NCBI RefSeq assembly: GCF_003574395.1
Contig: NZ_KZ984536.1
Coordinates: 228,054 to 292,053, forward strand
Source: Tabrizicola thermarum
GTDB taxonomy: Bacteria; Pseudomonadota; Alphaproteobacteria; Rhodobacterales; Rhodobacteraceae
Length of the DNA stretch: 64,000 bases
Reading direction: 5' to 3'
Below, piece after piece: positions 41,393 to 49,475 of the stretch. Under the pieces are notes generated by a model. That model ran no database searches, had not been told where the DNA came from, and saw only the letters and a program-made list of their open reading frames with translations. Within the stretch, counting starts at the first letter, position 1, and the number at the start of each line of letters is the position of its first letter. The position numbers and the translations under genes were made by a program.

Positions 41393-41856
41393 CGGACAGG
41401 CGACAGGAAAAGCGCCAGATGAAATCGGCGTCACGGCTTTACGCCGTGCAGGCGCTGTTCCAGATGGAGGTTTCGGGCCAGACGGTCGAGGCTGTGACGC
41501 GCGAGTTCGAGACGCACCGTTTTGGTGCTGTCTATGACGAGGGCGAGTTCGCCGAAGGCGACGTCGATCACTTCCGCGCCGTGGTGGCCGCTGCCGTCAA
41601 CTGGCAGGCGAAGATCGACCAGATGACCGACCGCGCCCTTGTCGCGGCCTGGCCCATCGACCGGATCGACCCGGTCCTGCGCGCCCTCTTCCGCGCGGCG
41701 GGGGCGGAACTGGTGGACCTGCCCACCCCGCCCAAGGTGGCGATCACCGAATATGTCGACGTGGCCAAGGCTTTCTTCCCGGACGGCAAGGAACCCAAGT
41801 TCGTCAACGCCGTCCTCGACCACATGGCGCGCGAGGCCAGGCCCGAGGCTTTCTGA
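41389..41856 (+). CDS. nusB: Transcription antitermination factor NusB
   Basis: NusB binds the boxA RNA with NusE (S10) to keep RNA polymerase elongating through rRNA operons. The 155-residue all-helical protein shows RLYAVQALFQME (16-27) with the arginine-rich N-terminus for RNA, and LVAAWPIDRIDPVLRALFRAA and PKFVNAVLDHMA in the second half. The ATG at 41389 overlaps the ribH stop. The ribH-nusB pairing is conserved in many bacteria and supports the call. Confidence 0.95.
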   Translation: MTDRRQEKRQMKSASRLYAVQALFQMEVSGQTVEAVTREFETHRFGAVYDEGEFAEGDVDHFRAVVAAAVNWQAKIDQMTDRALVAAWPIDRIDPVLRALFRAAGAELVDLPTPPKVAITEYVDVAKAFFPDGKEPKFVNAVLDHMAREARPEAF

Positions 41857-41897
41857 CGCGTCAAAGGGATGCCTGCCCCAATGACGGAGCCCGACCC

Positions 41898-42323
41898 ATG
41901 CGCCTTTTTCCCCTTCTTGCGGCCATCGCCATGACCGCCTGCACCACCGCCGATGCCCAGGACCCGACCGGGATCGAATGGGAGCTTCTGGCCATCGACG
42001 GCCAGGTCGTCGACATCCCCGCCACGCTGACGGCGAACGGCGAGGGCGCGATCTCGGGCAAGGCGCCCTGCAACCGCTATATGGGGCGCAACCAGGCAAG
42101 CCTGCCTGACCTGAAGCTGGGCGGGGTCGCCGCGACCCGGATGGCCTGCGACCGTCTGGCCGACGAACAGCTGTTCTTCGATGCGCTGTCGGCGATGACC
42201 CGGCTGGAACGGCAGGGGGACCGGACGCTGGTCCTGACCGGCCCGGACGGCCGCAGCATGGAATTCGCAAACGACCTGAAAAGCACCCTGACCCGCTGCG
42301 TCACCTGCGCGCCAAAGGACTAG
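41898..42323 (+). CDS. META-domain lipoprotein
   Basis: The 141-residue protein has a lipoprotein signal: hydrophobic LFPLLAAIAMTAC with the lipobox Cys15. The mature part is a META/HslJ-type domain: GIEWELLAIDGQVV, ISGKAPCNRYMG with the conserved Cys-Asn, and ATRMACDRLADEQLFFDALS, which matches the family's MACP-like motif. Cys pairs suggest a disulfide. Members are outer-membrane or periplasmic proteins with roles in stress or antibiotic resistance. It follows nusB by 41 bases and may be cotranscribed. Confidence 0.87.
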   Translation: MRLFPLLAAIAMTACTTADAQDPTGIEWELLAIDGQVVDIPATLTANGEGAISGKAPCNRYMGRNQASLPDLKLGGVAATRMACDRLADEQLFFDALSAMTRLERQGDRTLVLTGPDGRSMEFANDLKSTLTRCVTCAPKD

Positions 42324-42400
42324 CTTTCGCCGGATCGGGGCTGGACGCCGCGCGCGCGCCACCACATATGAGCGGCTGAAGTTCCTGCTGCCGAGGTCCC

Positions 42401-43177
42401 ATGCCCGCCCGCGCCGCCGTCGCCGCTTTCCTCGACCGTCCGTCCGTCTCGCGTTTCATCATCGCCGTGATCCTTGTCAACGCCGTCACGCTGGGGCTTG
42501 AGACCTCGCCCGCGGTGATGGACCGGGCCGGTCCGCTCTTGATCGCCCTCGACCGGACCTGCCTTGCGATCTTCGTGGTCGAGCTCGCGGCCCGGCTCTT
42601 CGCCCAGGGTCTGCGGTTCTTCCGGTCGGGCTGGAACCTCTTCGATTTCGCCATCGTCGGCATCTCGCTGATCCCGGCCGGGGCGGGGCTGTCGGTCCTG
42701 CGCGCGCTGCGCATCCTGCGGGTGCTGCGTATCGTCTCGGCCGTGCCGTCCTTGCGCCGCGTCGTCGACGGTCTGGGCCGGGCGCTACCGGGGATGGGCT
42801 CGGTCTTTGTCCTGATCCTGCTGATCTACTACATCGCCGCCGTGATCGCGACGAAGCTCTTCGCCGCCAGCTTCCCCGACTGGTTCGGCAATCTCGGGGC
42901 CAGCGCCTATTCGCTGTTCCAGATCATGACGCTGGAAAGCTGGTCGATGGGCATCGTCCGCCCGGTGATGGAGGTCTACCCCTACGCCTGGGCCTTCTTC
43001 CTGCCCTTCATCCTGATGACCACCTTCGCGGTGATGAACCTGATCGTCGGCCTGATCGTGAACTCGATGCAGGAAGCGACGGCCGAGGAGACCCGCGAGG
43101 AAACCCATGCCTTCGAGGAAAAGGTGCTGGCCCGCCTGGCCGAGATCGAGCGCAAGCTCGACGCAAGCAAGGGATGA
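42401..43177 (+). CDS. Voltage-gated ion channel of the NavBac (NaChBac) type
   Basis: This 258-residue protein has six spans. The voltage-sensor S4 is RALRILRVLRIVSAVPSLRR (101-120), with arginines every third position (101, 104, 107, 110). The pore filter TLESWSM (177-183) is the NaChBac-type sodium filter. The last helix (S6) ends near 222 and a charged coiled-coil tail (225-255, EETREETHAFEEKVLARLAE) should make the tetramer. The whole is a standard single-domain bacterial sodium channel, which conducts sodium when the membrane depolarises and in some marine and alkaliphilic bacteria affects motility and pH balance. It is a free-standing gene. Confidence 0.92.
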   Translation: MPARAAVAAFLDRPSVSRFIIAVILVNAVTLGLETSPAVMDRAGPLLIALDRTCLAIFVVELAARLFAQGLRFFRSGWNLFDFAIVGISLIPAGAGLSVLRALRILRVLRIVSAVPSLRRVVDGLGRALPGMGSVFVLILLIYYIAAVIATKLFAASFPDWFGNLGASAYSLFQIMTLESWSMGIVRPVMEVYPYAWAFFLPFILMTTFAVMNLIVGLIVNSMQEATAEETREETHAFEEKVLARLAEIERKLDASKG

Positions 43178-43184
43178 GCCGCCC

Positions 43185-44144
43185 CTAGCGCCCCTGCGCC
43201 TCGAACAGGGCCGCCGCACGATCGAAGAAGCGTTTTCGCATCGCAGGTCCCTCCATCATGATCTCGTGCTCGGCCCCCGGATACAGGTCCAGCTGACCAT
43301 TGGCCCAGCCCGCCATCCGCAGATGCACCGGCGCCACGTCGACGACCTTTTCCGCCGTCCCAAGGGCGCAGATCGCCGGAACCCCGGGCGCGGGCATTGC
43401 CGCCAACGCCGAACATTCGCGCAGCGCGGCCTTCAGCCAGCCGATCGACGGCCCCCCCAGCGCCAGCGCGGGCACTTCGGCGACCTGACGGCGCATGTAG
43501 TTCCACATCTCGCGGTCAGAGGTCAGCACATTGCCCTCGAACGGGACCTGCAGAAGATAGGCCTGGCCACTGGTCGAGGGCGCATAGCGGCCGACCAGAC
43601 CCAGGGGCCCGGCAAGCGCCGAAACGACGCTGGCGACCGGCCGCAGCCAGGCCGCCATCGCGATCCCCCACATTGGGGCGGAGAAGGCCGCAGCCTTGAT
43701 CGGCAGACCGCGCATCAGGGCGCGCAGGCCGATGCAGCCGCCCATCGAATGCGCGACCATGAACCACGGCTGCGGCAGAGCCAGACGCCCCGCCTCGGCC
43801 AGCATCGCGTCGAGGTCCAGCTGATACTCGGCGAAATCGCCGACATGGCCCATCATCGGGTCGGCAAGCGGCCGGTCGGCTAGCCCCTGTCCGCGCCAGT
43901 CGATGGTGATGACGGAAAACCCCCGCGCCACCAGATCGCCCGCCGCGCGGCCGTATTTCTCGATACACTCGGTGCGACCGGGCAACAGCAGCACCGTCCC
44001 CTTGTCGCCCGCCTTCCACGAGGCAAGCCGGATGCGCGCAGCCTTTGCCCCCGTCCCTGCGGTCGCCCAGACGACCACCGCCCCGGACGGGGCATCCGCC
44101 ACGCCCGCGTGGAACGGCGCTGGCTGGGCGCTGTCGTGCTTCAC
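43185..44144 (-). CDS. Alpha/beta hydrolase, lysophospholipase (PldB/monoglyceride lipase)-like
   Basis: The 319-residue protein is a serine hydrolase: VLLLPGRTECIEKYG (51-65) is the oxyanion loop of the PldB group, Ser133 lies in the elbow AHSMGGCIGL, and the His in GAEHEIMME near 297 completes the triad with an acidic residue before it. ITIDWRGQGLADRP (79-92) is the family strand. Members release fatty acids from lysophospholipids or monoacylglycerols. Its start overlaps the SCP2-protein stop (ATGA at 44141-44144), so the two are coupled. Confidence 0.9.
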   Translation of the reverse strand: MKHDSAQPAPFHAGVADAPSGAVVVWATAGTGAKAARIRLASWKAGDKGTVLLLPGRTECIEKYGRAAGDLVARGFSVITIDWRGQGLADRPLADPMMGHVGDFAEYQLDLDAMLAEAGRLALPQPWFMVAHSMGGCIGLRALMRGLPIKAAAFSAPMWGIAMAAWLRPVASVVSALAGPLGLVGRYAPSTSGQAYLLQVPFEGNVLTSDREMWNYMRRQVAEVPALALGGPSIGWLKAALRECSALAAMPAPGVPAICALGTAEKVVDVAPVHLRMAGWANGQLDLYPGAEHEIMMEGPAMRKRFFDRAAALFEAQGR

Positions 44145-44428
44145 CCCAGCACCGAGCCCAGCTTCATCGCCAGCCCCATGCTGCCATCGACCGACAGCTT
44201 GCCGGTCATGAAGGCCATCGTCGGGTTCATCTCGCCCTCCAGAATCGCCCGGAACACGTCCGCCTCTGCCGTCAGCGTCACATCCGCCTCTTCATCCCCG
44301 GCGCGGACGCCCTGCCCGTCCAGCATGATCGAGCCCTCGCCCGGGATGACGAACTTCGCAATCCCGTCGAAGCCGCCCGAAACCTTTGCCGACAATGCCT
44401 TCACGGCTGCATCGATCATCTCGCTCAT
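44141..44428 (-). CDS. SCP2 sterol-binding domain protein
   Basis: This 95-residue protein is a bare SCP2 domain: KFVIPGEGSIMLDG and GDEEADVTLTAEADVFRAILEGEMNP with the family's strand-turn, then MTGKLSVDGSMGLAMKLG at the end. It should bind a fatty acyl chain or other hydrophobic ligand. The pairing with a lysophospholipase through overlapping genes suggests that it receives or presents the lipid. No signal peptide is present. The gene diverges from the TPR gene at 44495, with 66 bases between them. Confidence 0.9.
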   Translation of the reverse strand: MSEMIDAAVKALSAKVSGGFDGIAKFVIPGEGSIMLDGQGVRAGDEEADVTLTAEADVFRAILEGEMNPTMAFMTGKLSVDGSMGLAMKLGSVLG

Positions 44429-44494
44429 CACAAGTCTCCGGTTCGTGACCCTGGCACCACTGGCAATCTGGCGCGGATCGGTTACTTTCCAGTT

Positions 44495-45058
44495 ATGCGT
44501 GTCCCCGCCGCCATTCTCAATCGTATCGTTGCGGCACTTCTGCCGCTTTTCCTGACCTGTGCCGCAGCCCTTGCCCAGGACAATGCCAAACTGGACGACC
44601 TGTTCGGGCGCCTGAAGACTGCCGAGGCGGGCGAGGCCAGCCGGATCGAACGGGAAATCTGGATCGAATGGGCGAAATCCGGCTCTCCGGCCGAGGACCT
44701 TTTGTTGCAGCGCGGCAAGGATGCGATGGACCTGGGGGACTATCCGGCGGCCATCGAGCATTTCAGTGCCATCATCGACCAGGACCCCGAATTTGCCGAG
44801 GCCTGGAACGCCCGCGCCACCGCCTTCTACCTGTCGGGCGCGTTCGGGCCTGCGGTTGCCGATATCGGCAAGGTTCTGACGCTCAATCCCCGGCATTTCG
44901 GGGCCTTGTCCGGGTTGGCCGCGATCCTTGAAGAGACCGGCAAGCCAGAGCGTGCGCTGGAAGTCTACCGCGCAGCACTCGCCATCCACCCCCATCTGCA
45001 AGGGGCAGCCGAAGCCGTCGAGCGGCTGGAAAAACAAGCCGAGGGGCAGGAGCTTTAA
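44495..45058 (+). CDS. Periplasmic tetratricopeptide-repeat protein
   Basis: The 187-residue protein has a signal peptide (ILNRIVAALLPLFLTCAAALA, ends near 27) and three TPR-like units: LLLQRGKDAMDLGDYPAAIE, AWNARATAFYLSGAFGPAVA and ALSGLAAILEETGKPERALE. The spacing is the usual 34 residues. It probably scaffolds other proteins in the periplasm. It lies 3 bases before the helicase gene, so the two share a message although their functions appear unrelated. Confidence 0.85.
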   Translation: MRVPAAILNRIVAALLPLFLTCAAALAQDNAKLDDLFGRLKTAEAGEASRIEREIWIEWAKSGSPAEDLLLQRGKDAMDLGDYPAAIEHFSAIIDQDPEFAEAWNARATAFYLSGAFGPAVADIGKVLTLNPRHFGALSGLAAILEETGKPERALEVYRAALAIHPHLQGAAEAVERLEKQAEGQEL

Positions 45059-45061
45059 GCC

Positions 45062-47911
45062 ATGGACGCCACCCGGCGGGTGACGGCGGTCCTCGGGCCG
45101 ACGAACACCGGCAAGACCCATCACGCGATCGAACGGATGCTTGCGCACCGGACAGGCGTCATCGGCCTGCCCCTGCGGCTTCTGGCGCGCGAGGTCTACG
45201 ACCGCATCGTCGCCAAGGTGGGGCCATCCGTGGTGGCGCTGGTCACGGGCGAGGAACGCATCGTCCCCGACCGCACGCAATACTGGGTCTGCACGACCGA
45301 GGCGATGCCCCTGGAAATCGGCGCCGATTTCGTCGCGGTGGACGAGATCCAGCTTTGCGCCGATGCCGACCGGGGCCATGTCTTCACCGACCGCCTGCTG
45401 CGCGCGCGCGGCCTGAACGAGACGCTGTTCCTCGGCTCCGACACCATGCGCGGGGCCATCGCGGGCCTTGTTCCGCACGTCACCTTCCTGAAGCGTGACC
45501 GGATGTCCACGCTGTCCTATGCCGGGTCCAAGAAGATCAGCCGGATGCCGCCGCGGTCGGCCATCGTCGGCTTTTCGGTGGAAAACGTCTACGCCATCGC
45601 CGAGCTGATCCGGCGCCAGAAGGGCGGTTGCGCCGTGGTCATGGGTGCGCTGTCGCCCCGCACGCGGAACGCGCAGGTGGCGCTCTACCAGAACGGCGAC
45701 GTGGATTACCTGGTGGCCACCGACGCCATCGGCATGGGGTTGAACCTCGACATCAAGCATGTCGCCTTCTCGGCCACCGCGAAATTCGACGGCCGCCGGA
45801 TGCGCAGCCTTTTCCCGCAGGAACTGGCCCAGATCGCCGGCCGCGCCGGACGGCACACCGAGGACGGCACCTTCGGCGTCACCGGCGAGGTCCGCCCCTT
45901 CGACGAGGACACCGTCGAGGCGATCGAGACCCACCGCTTCCAGCCCGTCCGCAAGCTGCACTGGCGCAACGAATCGCTCGACTTCGGCAGCGCCGACCGG
46001 CTGATCCGCAGCCTGGAAGAACCCACGCACAACGACTGGCTGACCCGCGCCCGCGATGCCGACGACCTCCTGGCGCTGAAGGCCCTCTCCGCGCTCCCCG
46101 AAGTGCAGGACCGCCTGACCGAACCCAAACGCGTGCAACTCCTCTGGGACGTCTGCCGCATCCCCGACTTCCGCTCCTGCTCCGGGCCGGAACACACCAC
46201 GCTCCTGACCCGCATCTTCGAATTCCTCGTCGGTCGGGGTCTGGGCGGCGGGCGCATCCCGTCGGACTGGCTGGCGACCGCAATCAAGCGGATCGACAGG
46301 ACCGAAGGCGACATCGACACCCTGTCGCGCCGCCTCGCCTATATCCGCACCTGGACCTACGTCACCCAGCGGAAAAACTGGGTCGAAGACGAAACCCATT
46401 GGCGCGAGGAAACGCGCGCTGTAGAAGACCGCCTGTCGGATGCCCTGCATGCGGCGCTGACGCAACGATTTGTCGACCGGCGGACGAGTGTCCTCCTTCG
46501 CCGGTTGAAGCAGAAGGAGGCTCTCGTGGCCGAAGTGAACGACAAGGGCGAAGTGACGGTCGAAGGCGAATACGCCGGAAAACTGGAAGGTTTCCGCTTC
46601 AGGCAGGACGCCAGCGCCACGCCCGATGCGGCGCGCACCCTGGCGCAGGCCGCGCTTCAGGCGCTGAAGCCCGAATTCCACCTGCGCGCCGACCGCTTCT
46701 ACAATGCGCCGGACACCGAGCTGGATTTCACCGAACAGGGCGGCCTGATGTGGGGCACCCATGCGGTGGGCAAGCTGGTGAAGGGCCCCGAACCCGCCAA
46801 GCCCTCGGTCGAGGCCTTCGTGGACGAAGAGGCCGGCCCCGAAGTCGCCGAAAAGGTCCGCCGCCGCCTGCAACACTTCATCGACCGCAAGGTCGCCGCC
46901 CAGTTCGAGCCGCTTCTGAACATGGCCCGCGACGAGACCCTCACCGGCCTCGCCCGCGGTTTCGCCTTCCGGCTGTCCGAGGCGATGGGCGTCCTCCCGC
47001 GTGAGAGCGTGGCCGCCGAAGTCAAGGCGCTGGACCAGGAGGCGCGCGGCGCCCTGCGCAAGCACGGCGTCCGCTTCGGCCAGTTCACCATCTTCCTGCC
47101 CGCCCTTCTGAAACCCGCGCCGACGCGGCTGCGGCTGGTGCTCTGGTCGCTCTGGAACGGGTTGCAGGAATTCCCCGAATCGCCGCCTCCGGGTCTGGTG
47201 ACGATCCCCTACGTGCCGGAAGTGCCCAAGATGCACTACACGCTCGCCGGGTATCACCCCGCGGGCGCCCGCGCGATCCGCATCGACATGCTGGAACGCC
47301 TGGCCGACATCCTGCGCCAGAAGGACAGCCGCGCCGGCTTCGAGGCGACACCCGACATGCTGTCGATCACCGGCATGACCCTTGACCAGTTCGCCGACCT
47401 GATGGGCGGCCTGGGCTACAAGGGCGAAAAGGGCGAACGCCCGAAGGTGAAGGCCGCCGAGGCCCCGAAGGTCCCCGAAATCTCCGAGGAAGCCGCCGCC
47501 GCAATCGCTGCGGGCGTGCCGATCCCGGAAGAGGTCTCGATCCTGGCCCCGACACCGGAACCCGAGCCCGAAGCCGCCCCGGAAATGGAAGCCTTCTACA
47601 CCTTCACCTGGGCCCCCAAGCCCCGCCCCCGTCCCGACCGCGCCCCACGGCCCGAGCGGAAAGAGGGCGCGCCCCGCGGCGACCGCCCGCAGGGCGATCG
47701 TCCCAAGCGCGAAGGCCAGGGCGACCGTCCCCGTCCCGACGGGCAGAAGCACGACCGCCCCAAGGGCGACCGCCGCGACGACCGGAAAGGTGGCAAACCC
47801 AACCGCGACGACCGGCAGAAGTCCTATGAGGCCCGCCCGCCTCGTGCCGAAAAGCCCATCGACCCCGACAACCCCTTCGCCGCGCTTCTCGCGCTCAAGG
47901 GCAAGGTCTGA
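45062..47911 (+). CDS. Suv3-like ATP-dependent RNA helicase (SF2, Ski2-related)
   Basis: The 949-residue protein has an N-terminal SF2 helicase core: Walker A GPTNTGKTHHA (12-22), motif II VDEIQLCAD with the unusual DEIQ, GVIGLPLRLLAREVYD for motif Ia, and QIAGRAGRHTEDG for motif VI. This set matches the Suv3/mitochondrial degradosome helicases and their alphaproteobacterial relatives. A long middle follows, ending with an EF-like MTLDQFADLMGGLGY near 777, and a C-terminal tail (about 850-949) full of Arg-Pro-Asp-Gly and Lys (RGDRPQGDRPKREGQGDRP) that should bind RNA non-specifically. RNA decay or ribosome processing is the likely role. It overlaps no neighbour but abuts the S4 gene directly. 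Confidence 0.88.
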   Translation: MDATRRVTAVLGPTNTGKTHHAIERMLAHRTGVIGLPLRLLAREVYDRIVAKVGPSVVALVTGEERIVPDRTQYWVCTTEAMPLEIGADFVAVDEIQLCADADRGHVFTDRLLRARGLNETLFLGSDTMRGAIAGLVPHVTFLKRDRMSTLSYAGSKKISRMPPRSAIVGFSVENVYAIAELIRRQKGGCAVVMGALSPRTRNAQVALYQNGDVDYLVATDAIGMGLNLDIKHVAFSATAKFDGRRMRSLFPQELAQIAGRAGRHTEDGTFGVTGEVRPFDEDTVEAIETHRFQPVRKLHWRNESLDFGSADRLIRSLEEPTHNDWLTRARDADDLLALKALSALPEVQDRLTEPKRVQLLWDVCRIPDFRSCSGPEHTTLLTRIFEFLVGRGLGGGRIPSDWLATAIKRIDRTEGDIDTLSRRLAYIRTWTYVTQRKNWVEDETHWREETRAVEDRLSDALHAALTQRFVDRRTSVLLRRLKQKEALVAEVNDKGEVTVEGEYAGKLEGFRFRQDASATPDAARTLAQAALQALKPEFHLRADRFYNAPDTELDFTEQGGLMWGTHAVGKLVKGPEPAKPSVEAFVDEEAGPEVAEKVRRRLQHFIDRKVAAQFEPLLNMARDETLTGLARGFAFRLSEAMGVLPRESVAAEVKALDQEARGALRKHGVRFGQFTIFLPALLKPAPTRLRLVLWSLWNGLQEFPESPPPGLVTIPYVPEVPKMHYTLAGYHPAGARAIRIDMLERLADILRQKDSRAGFEATPDMLSITGMTLDQFADLMGGLGYKGEKGERPKVKAAEAPKVPEISEEAAAAIAAGVPIPEEVSILAPTPEPEPEAAPEMEAFYTFTWAPKPRPRPDRAPRPERKEGAPRGDRPQGDRPKREGQGDRPRPDGQKHDRPKGDRRDDRKGGKPNRDDRQKSYEARPPRAEKPIDPDNPFAALLALKGKV

Positions 47912-48235
47912 TTGGCGGGGCCTTCGGGCAAACCTGATCCAGCCGCCGCTCTCAGGCTGCGGCTGGACAAATGGCTCTGGCAGGCCCGCTTCTTCAAATC
48001 CCGCACGATCGCCGCCGAAGTGATCGCCGCTGGCCACGTCCGCGTGAACGGCACCCGCGTCTCCCGCCCCGGCCGCGACGTCGGCGAAGGCGACACCCTC
48101 ACCTTCCCGCAAGGCGCGCGCATCCGCGTTGTCCGCATCCTCGCCCTCGGCCAGCGGCGCGGCCCCGCGACCGAGGCCCGGGCGCTCTATCTCGACCTGG
48201 ACCCCGGAACATCTTCCCCCGACCCGCTTGAATGA
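47912..48235 (+). CDS. S4-domain RNA-binding protein (Hsp15-like)
   Basis: This 107-residue protein is mainly an S4 domain: RLRLDKWLWQARFFKSRTIA (15-34) and AAGHVRVNGTRVSRPGRDV carry the RNA-binding helices and strand. Hsp15 (HslR) rescues stalled 50S subunits with attached tRNA and is induced by heat. The start is a TTG directly behind the helicase stop; no better start exists before the S4 motif, so the TTG is probably right. The pairing with the helicase suggests a shared role with ribosomes or structured RNA. Confidence 0.88.
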   Translation: MAGPSGKPDPAAALRLRLDKWLWQARFFKSRTIAAEVIAAGHVRVNGTRVSRPGRDVGEGDTLTFPQGARIRVVRILALGQRRGPATEARALYLDLDPGTSSPDPLE

Positions 48236-48286
48236 TCCCGCCACCTGCTCTAGCTAAGCTCAAACCATCCGCTTCGGGGCCGATCC

Positions 48287-48625
48287 ATGACCTACGTCGT
48301 CATCGACAACTGCATCGCCTGCAAATACACCGACTGCGTCGAGGTCTGCCCGGTCGACTGTTTCTACGAAGGCGAGAACATGCTGGTCATCCACCCGGAT
48401 GAATGCATCGACTGCGGCGTCTGCGAACCCGAATGCCCCGCCGACGCGATCCGCCCCGACACCGAGCCGGACATGGAGGAATGGGTCGCCTTCAACCGCA
48501 AATACGCGGTGCAATGGCCGGTGATCGTGACGAAGAAGGACCCGCTTCCCGGTTATCAAGAGCGTGACGGCGAAAAGGGCAAGCGCGAGAAGTACTTCTC
48601 CGAGGCCCCCGGCACCGGTGGCTGA
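48287..48625 (+). CDS. fdxA: 7Fe ferredoxin FdxA
   Basis: This 112-residue protein has the same cysteine arrangement as Azotobacter FdI: Cys9, Cys12, Cys17, Cys21, Cys25, Cys40, Cys43, Cys46 and Cys50. One 3Fe-4S cluster should use Cys9, Cys17 and Cys50 and one 4Fe-4S cluster Cys21, Cys40, Cys43 and Cys46. The C-terminal 50 residues ([18 protein letters not shown]) are typical of the alphaproteobacterial FdxA. It is a low-potential electron carrier of unknown exact partner and is nearly always next to carD in this group, as here. Confidence 0.96.
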   Translation: MTYVVIDNCIACKYTDCVEVCPVDCFYEGENMLVIHPDECIDCGVCEPECPADAIRPDTEPDMEEWVAFNRKYAVQWPVIVTKKDPLPGYQERDGEKGKREKYFSEAPGTGG

Positions 48626-48634
48626 TCTGCGGGG

Positions 48635-48666
48635 CCGATTCGGGCGAAATCTGGGCCACGAATCGG
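48635..48666. other. Inverted repeat after fdxA
   Basis: CCGATTCG (48635-48642) and CGAATCGG (48659-48666) are perfect 8-bp arms with a 16-base loop, 10 bases after the fdxA stop. It may end or stabilise the fdxA message; no T-run follows. Confidence 0.4.
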
Positions 48667-48729
48667 TTACCGCGTGAAAAGCGATGCCAATTCAGGATGT
48701 TAGTCCTGAACTGCCCGGTTTCGCGGCAG

Positions 48730-48758
48730 TTGGAATCAGAGCATTTTTGTGTTATACA
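48730..48758 (+). promoter_or_regulatory. carD: Candidate sigma-70 promoter of carD
   Basis: TTGGAA (48730-48735) and TATACA (48753-48758) are separated by exactly 17 bases in an AT-rich stretch that contrasts with the GC-rich genome. Transcription would begin near 48765 and give a leader of about 150 bases. Within it CCTGAACC-AAGG-GGTTCAGG forms a perfect 8-pair hairpin at 48847-48866. Confidence 0.5.
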
Positions 48759-48846
48759 ATGTTTACAAAGCAAGCATGGAAGCCTGACACTGGCTTAGAG
48801 CAGTCCGCCTAGGCCAGATTCTTTTGTGACAATCCGGCTCCACACG

Positions 48847-48866
48847 CCTGAACCAAGGGGTTCAGG
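48847..48866 (+). other. Hairpin in the carD leader
   Basis: CCTGAACC (48847-48854) pairs perfectly with GGTTCAGG (48859-48866) around a 4-base AAGG loop, about 50 bases before the carD start. It may affect stability or translation of the carD mRNA. Confidence 0.5.
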
Positions 48867-48914
48867 GCGCGGGGCCTTTGTCGCGGAGGGGGCCTCCTTA
48901 CTGGGGAACCGTGA

Positions 48915-49424
48915 ATGACCAAGTCGAAGAAACCTGAATTCCGTCCGAACGATTTCGTGGTCTACCCGGCGCATGGCGTCGGCAAGATCATCTCGATCGA
49001 AGAACAGCAGATCGCCGGTATTCAGCTGGAGCTTTTCGTCATCTCCTTCGAAAAGGACAAGATGACCCTGCGTGTCCCCACCCACAAGGCCATCGACATC
49101 GGAATGCGCGCGCTTTCCGCTCCGGACGTGGTGACCAAGGCTTTGGACACGCTGAAGGGCAAGGCCAAGGTCAAGCGCGCGATGTGGTCGCGCCGCGCCC
49201 AGGAATACGAACAGAAGATCAACTCCGGCGACCTCCTGTCGATCGCCGAGGTCGTCCGCGACCTGCACCGCGCCGACGACCAGCGCGAGCAAAGCTATTC
49301 CGAACGTCAGCTCTACGAGGCCGCCCTCGAACGCCTGACCCGCGAAGTCGCGGCTGTGTCCGGCGTGGATGAGGCGGGTGCGGCCAAGCAGGTCGACAGC
49401 GTCCTCGTTGGTCGCGCGGCCTGA
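48915..49424 (+). CDS. carD: CarD/CdnL-family RNA polymerase-binding regulator
   Basis: CarD binds the beta subunit of RNA polymerase and stabilises open complexes, often at rRNA promoters. The 169-residue protein begins with the Tudor-like RNAP-interaction domain (FRPNDFVVYPAHGVGKIISI, residues 9-28) and ends with an all-helical DNA-binding half (VKRAMWSRRAQEYEQKI with the conserved Trp, then DLLSIAEVVRDLHRAD). The length and layout match the alphaproteobacterial CdnL type, which is essential or nearly so. It stands downstream of fdxA with its own promoter candidate and terminator. Confidence 0.95.
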   Translation: MTKSKKPEFRPNDFVVYPAHGVGKIISIEEQQIAGIQLELFVISFEKDKMTLRVPTHKAIDIGMRALSAPDVVTKALDTLKGKAKVKRAMWSRRAQEYEQKINSGDLLSIAEVVRDLHRADDQREQSYSERQLYEAALERLTREVAAVSGVDEAGAAKQVDSVLVGRAA

Positions 49425-49445
49425 TCCGACGGCGCAGTGAATGCG

Positions 49446-49475
49446 AAACGGCGGTCCCCCGGGGCCGCCGTTTTT
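49446..49475 (+). terminator. Intrinsic terminator of carD
   Basis: AAACGGCGG and CCGCCGTTT pair around a GC-rich loop, and the stem runs into TTTTT at 49471-49475. It lies 21 bases after the carD stop. It is the clearest intrinsic terminator in the window and abuts the end of the convergent 49475 gene. Confidence 0.85.

Noticed and set aside
44141..48244. Very long open frame on the minus strand opposite the helicase
   Set aside because: It is antisense to a convincing gene set and is explained by GC-rich codon bias leaving few stops in the opposite frame. The real minus-strand gene at its 3' end (SCP2) starts at 44428.
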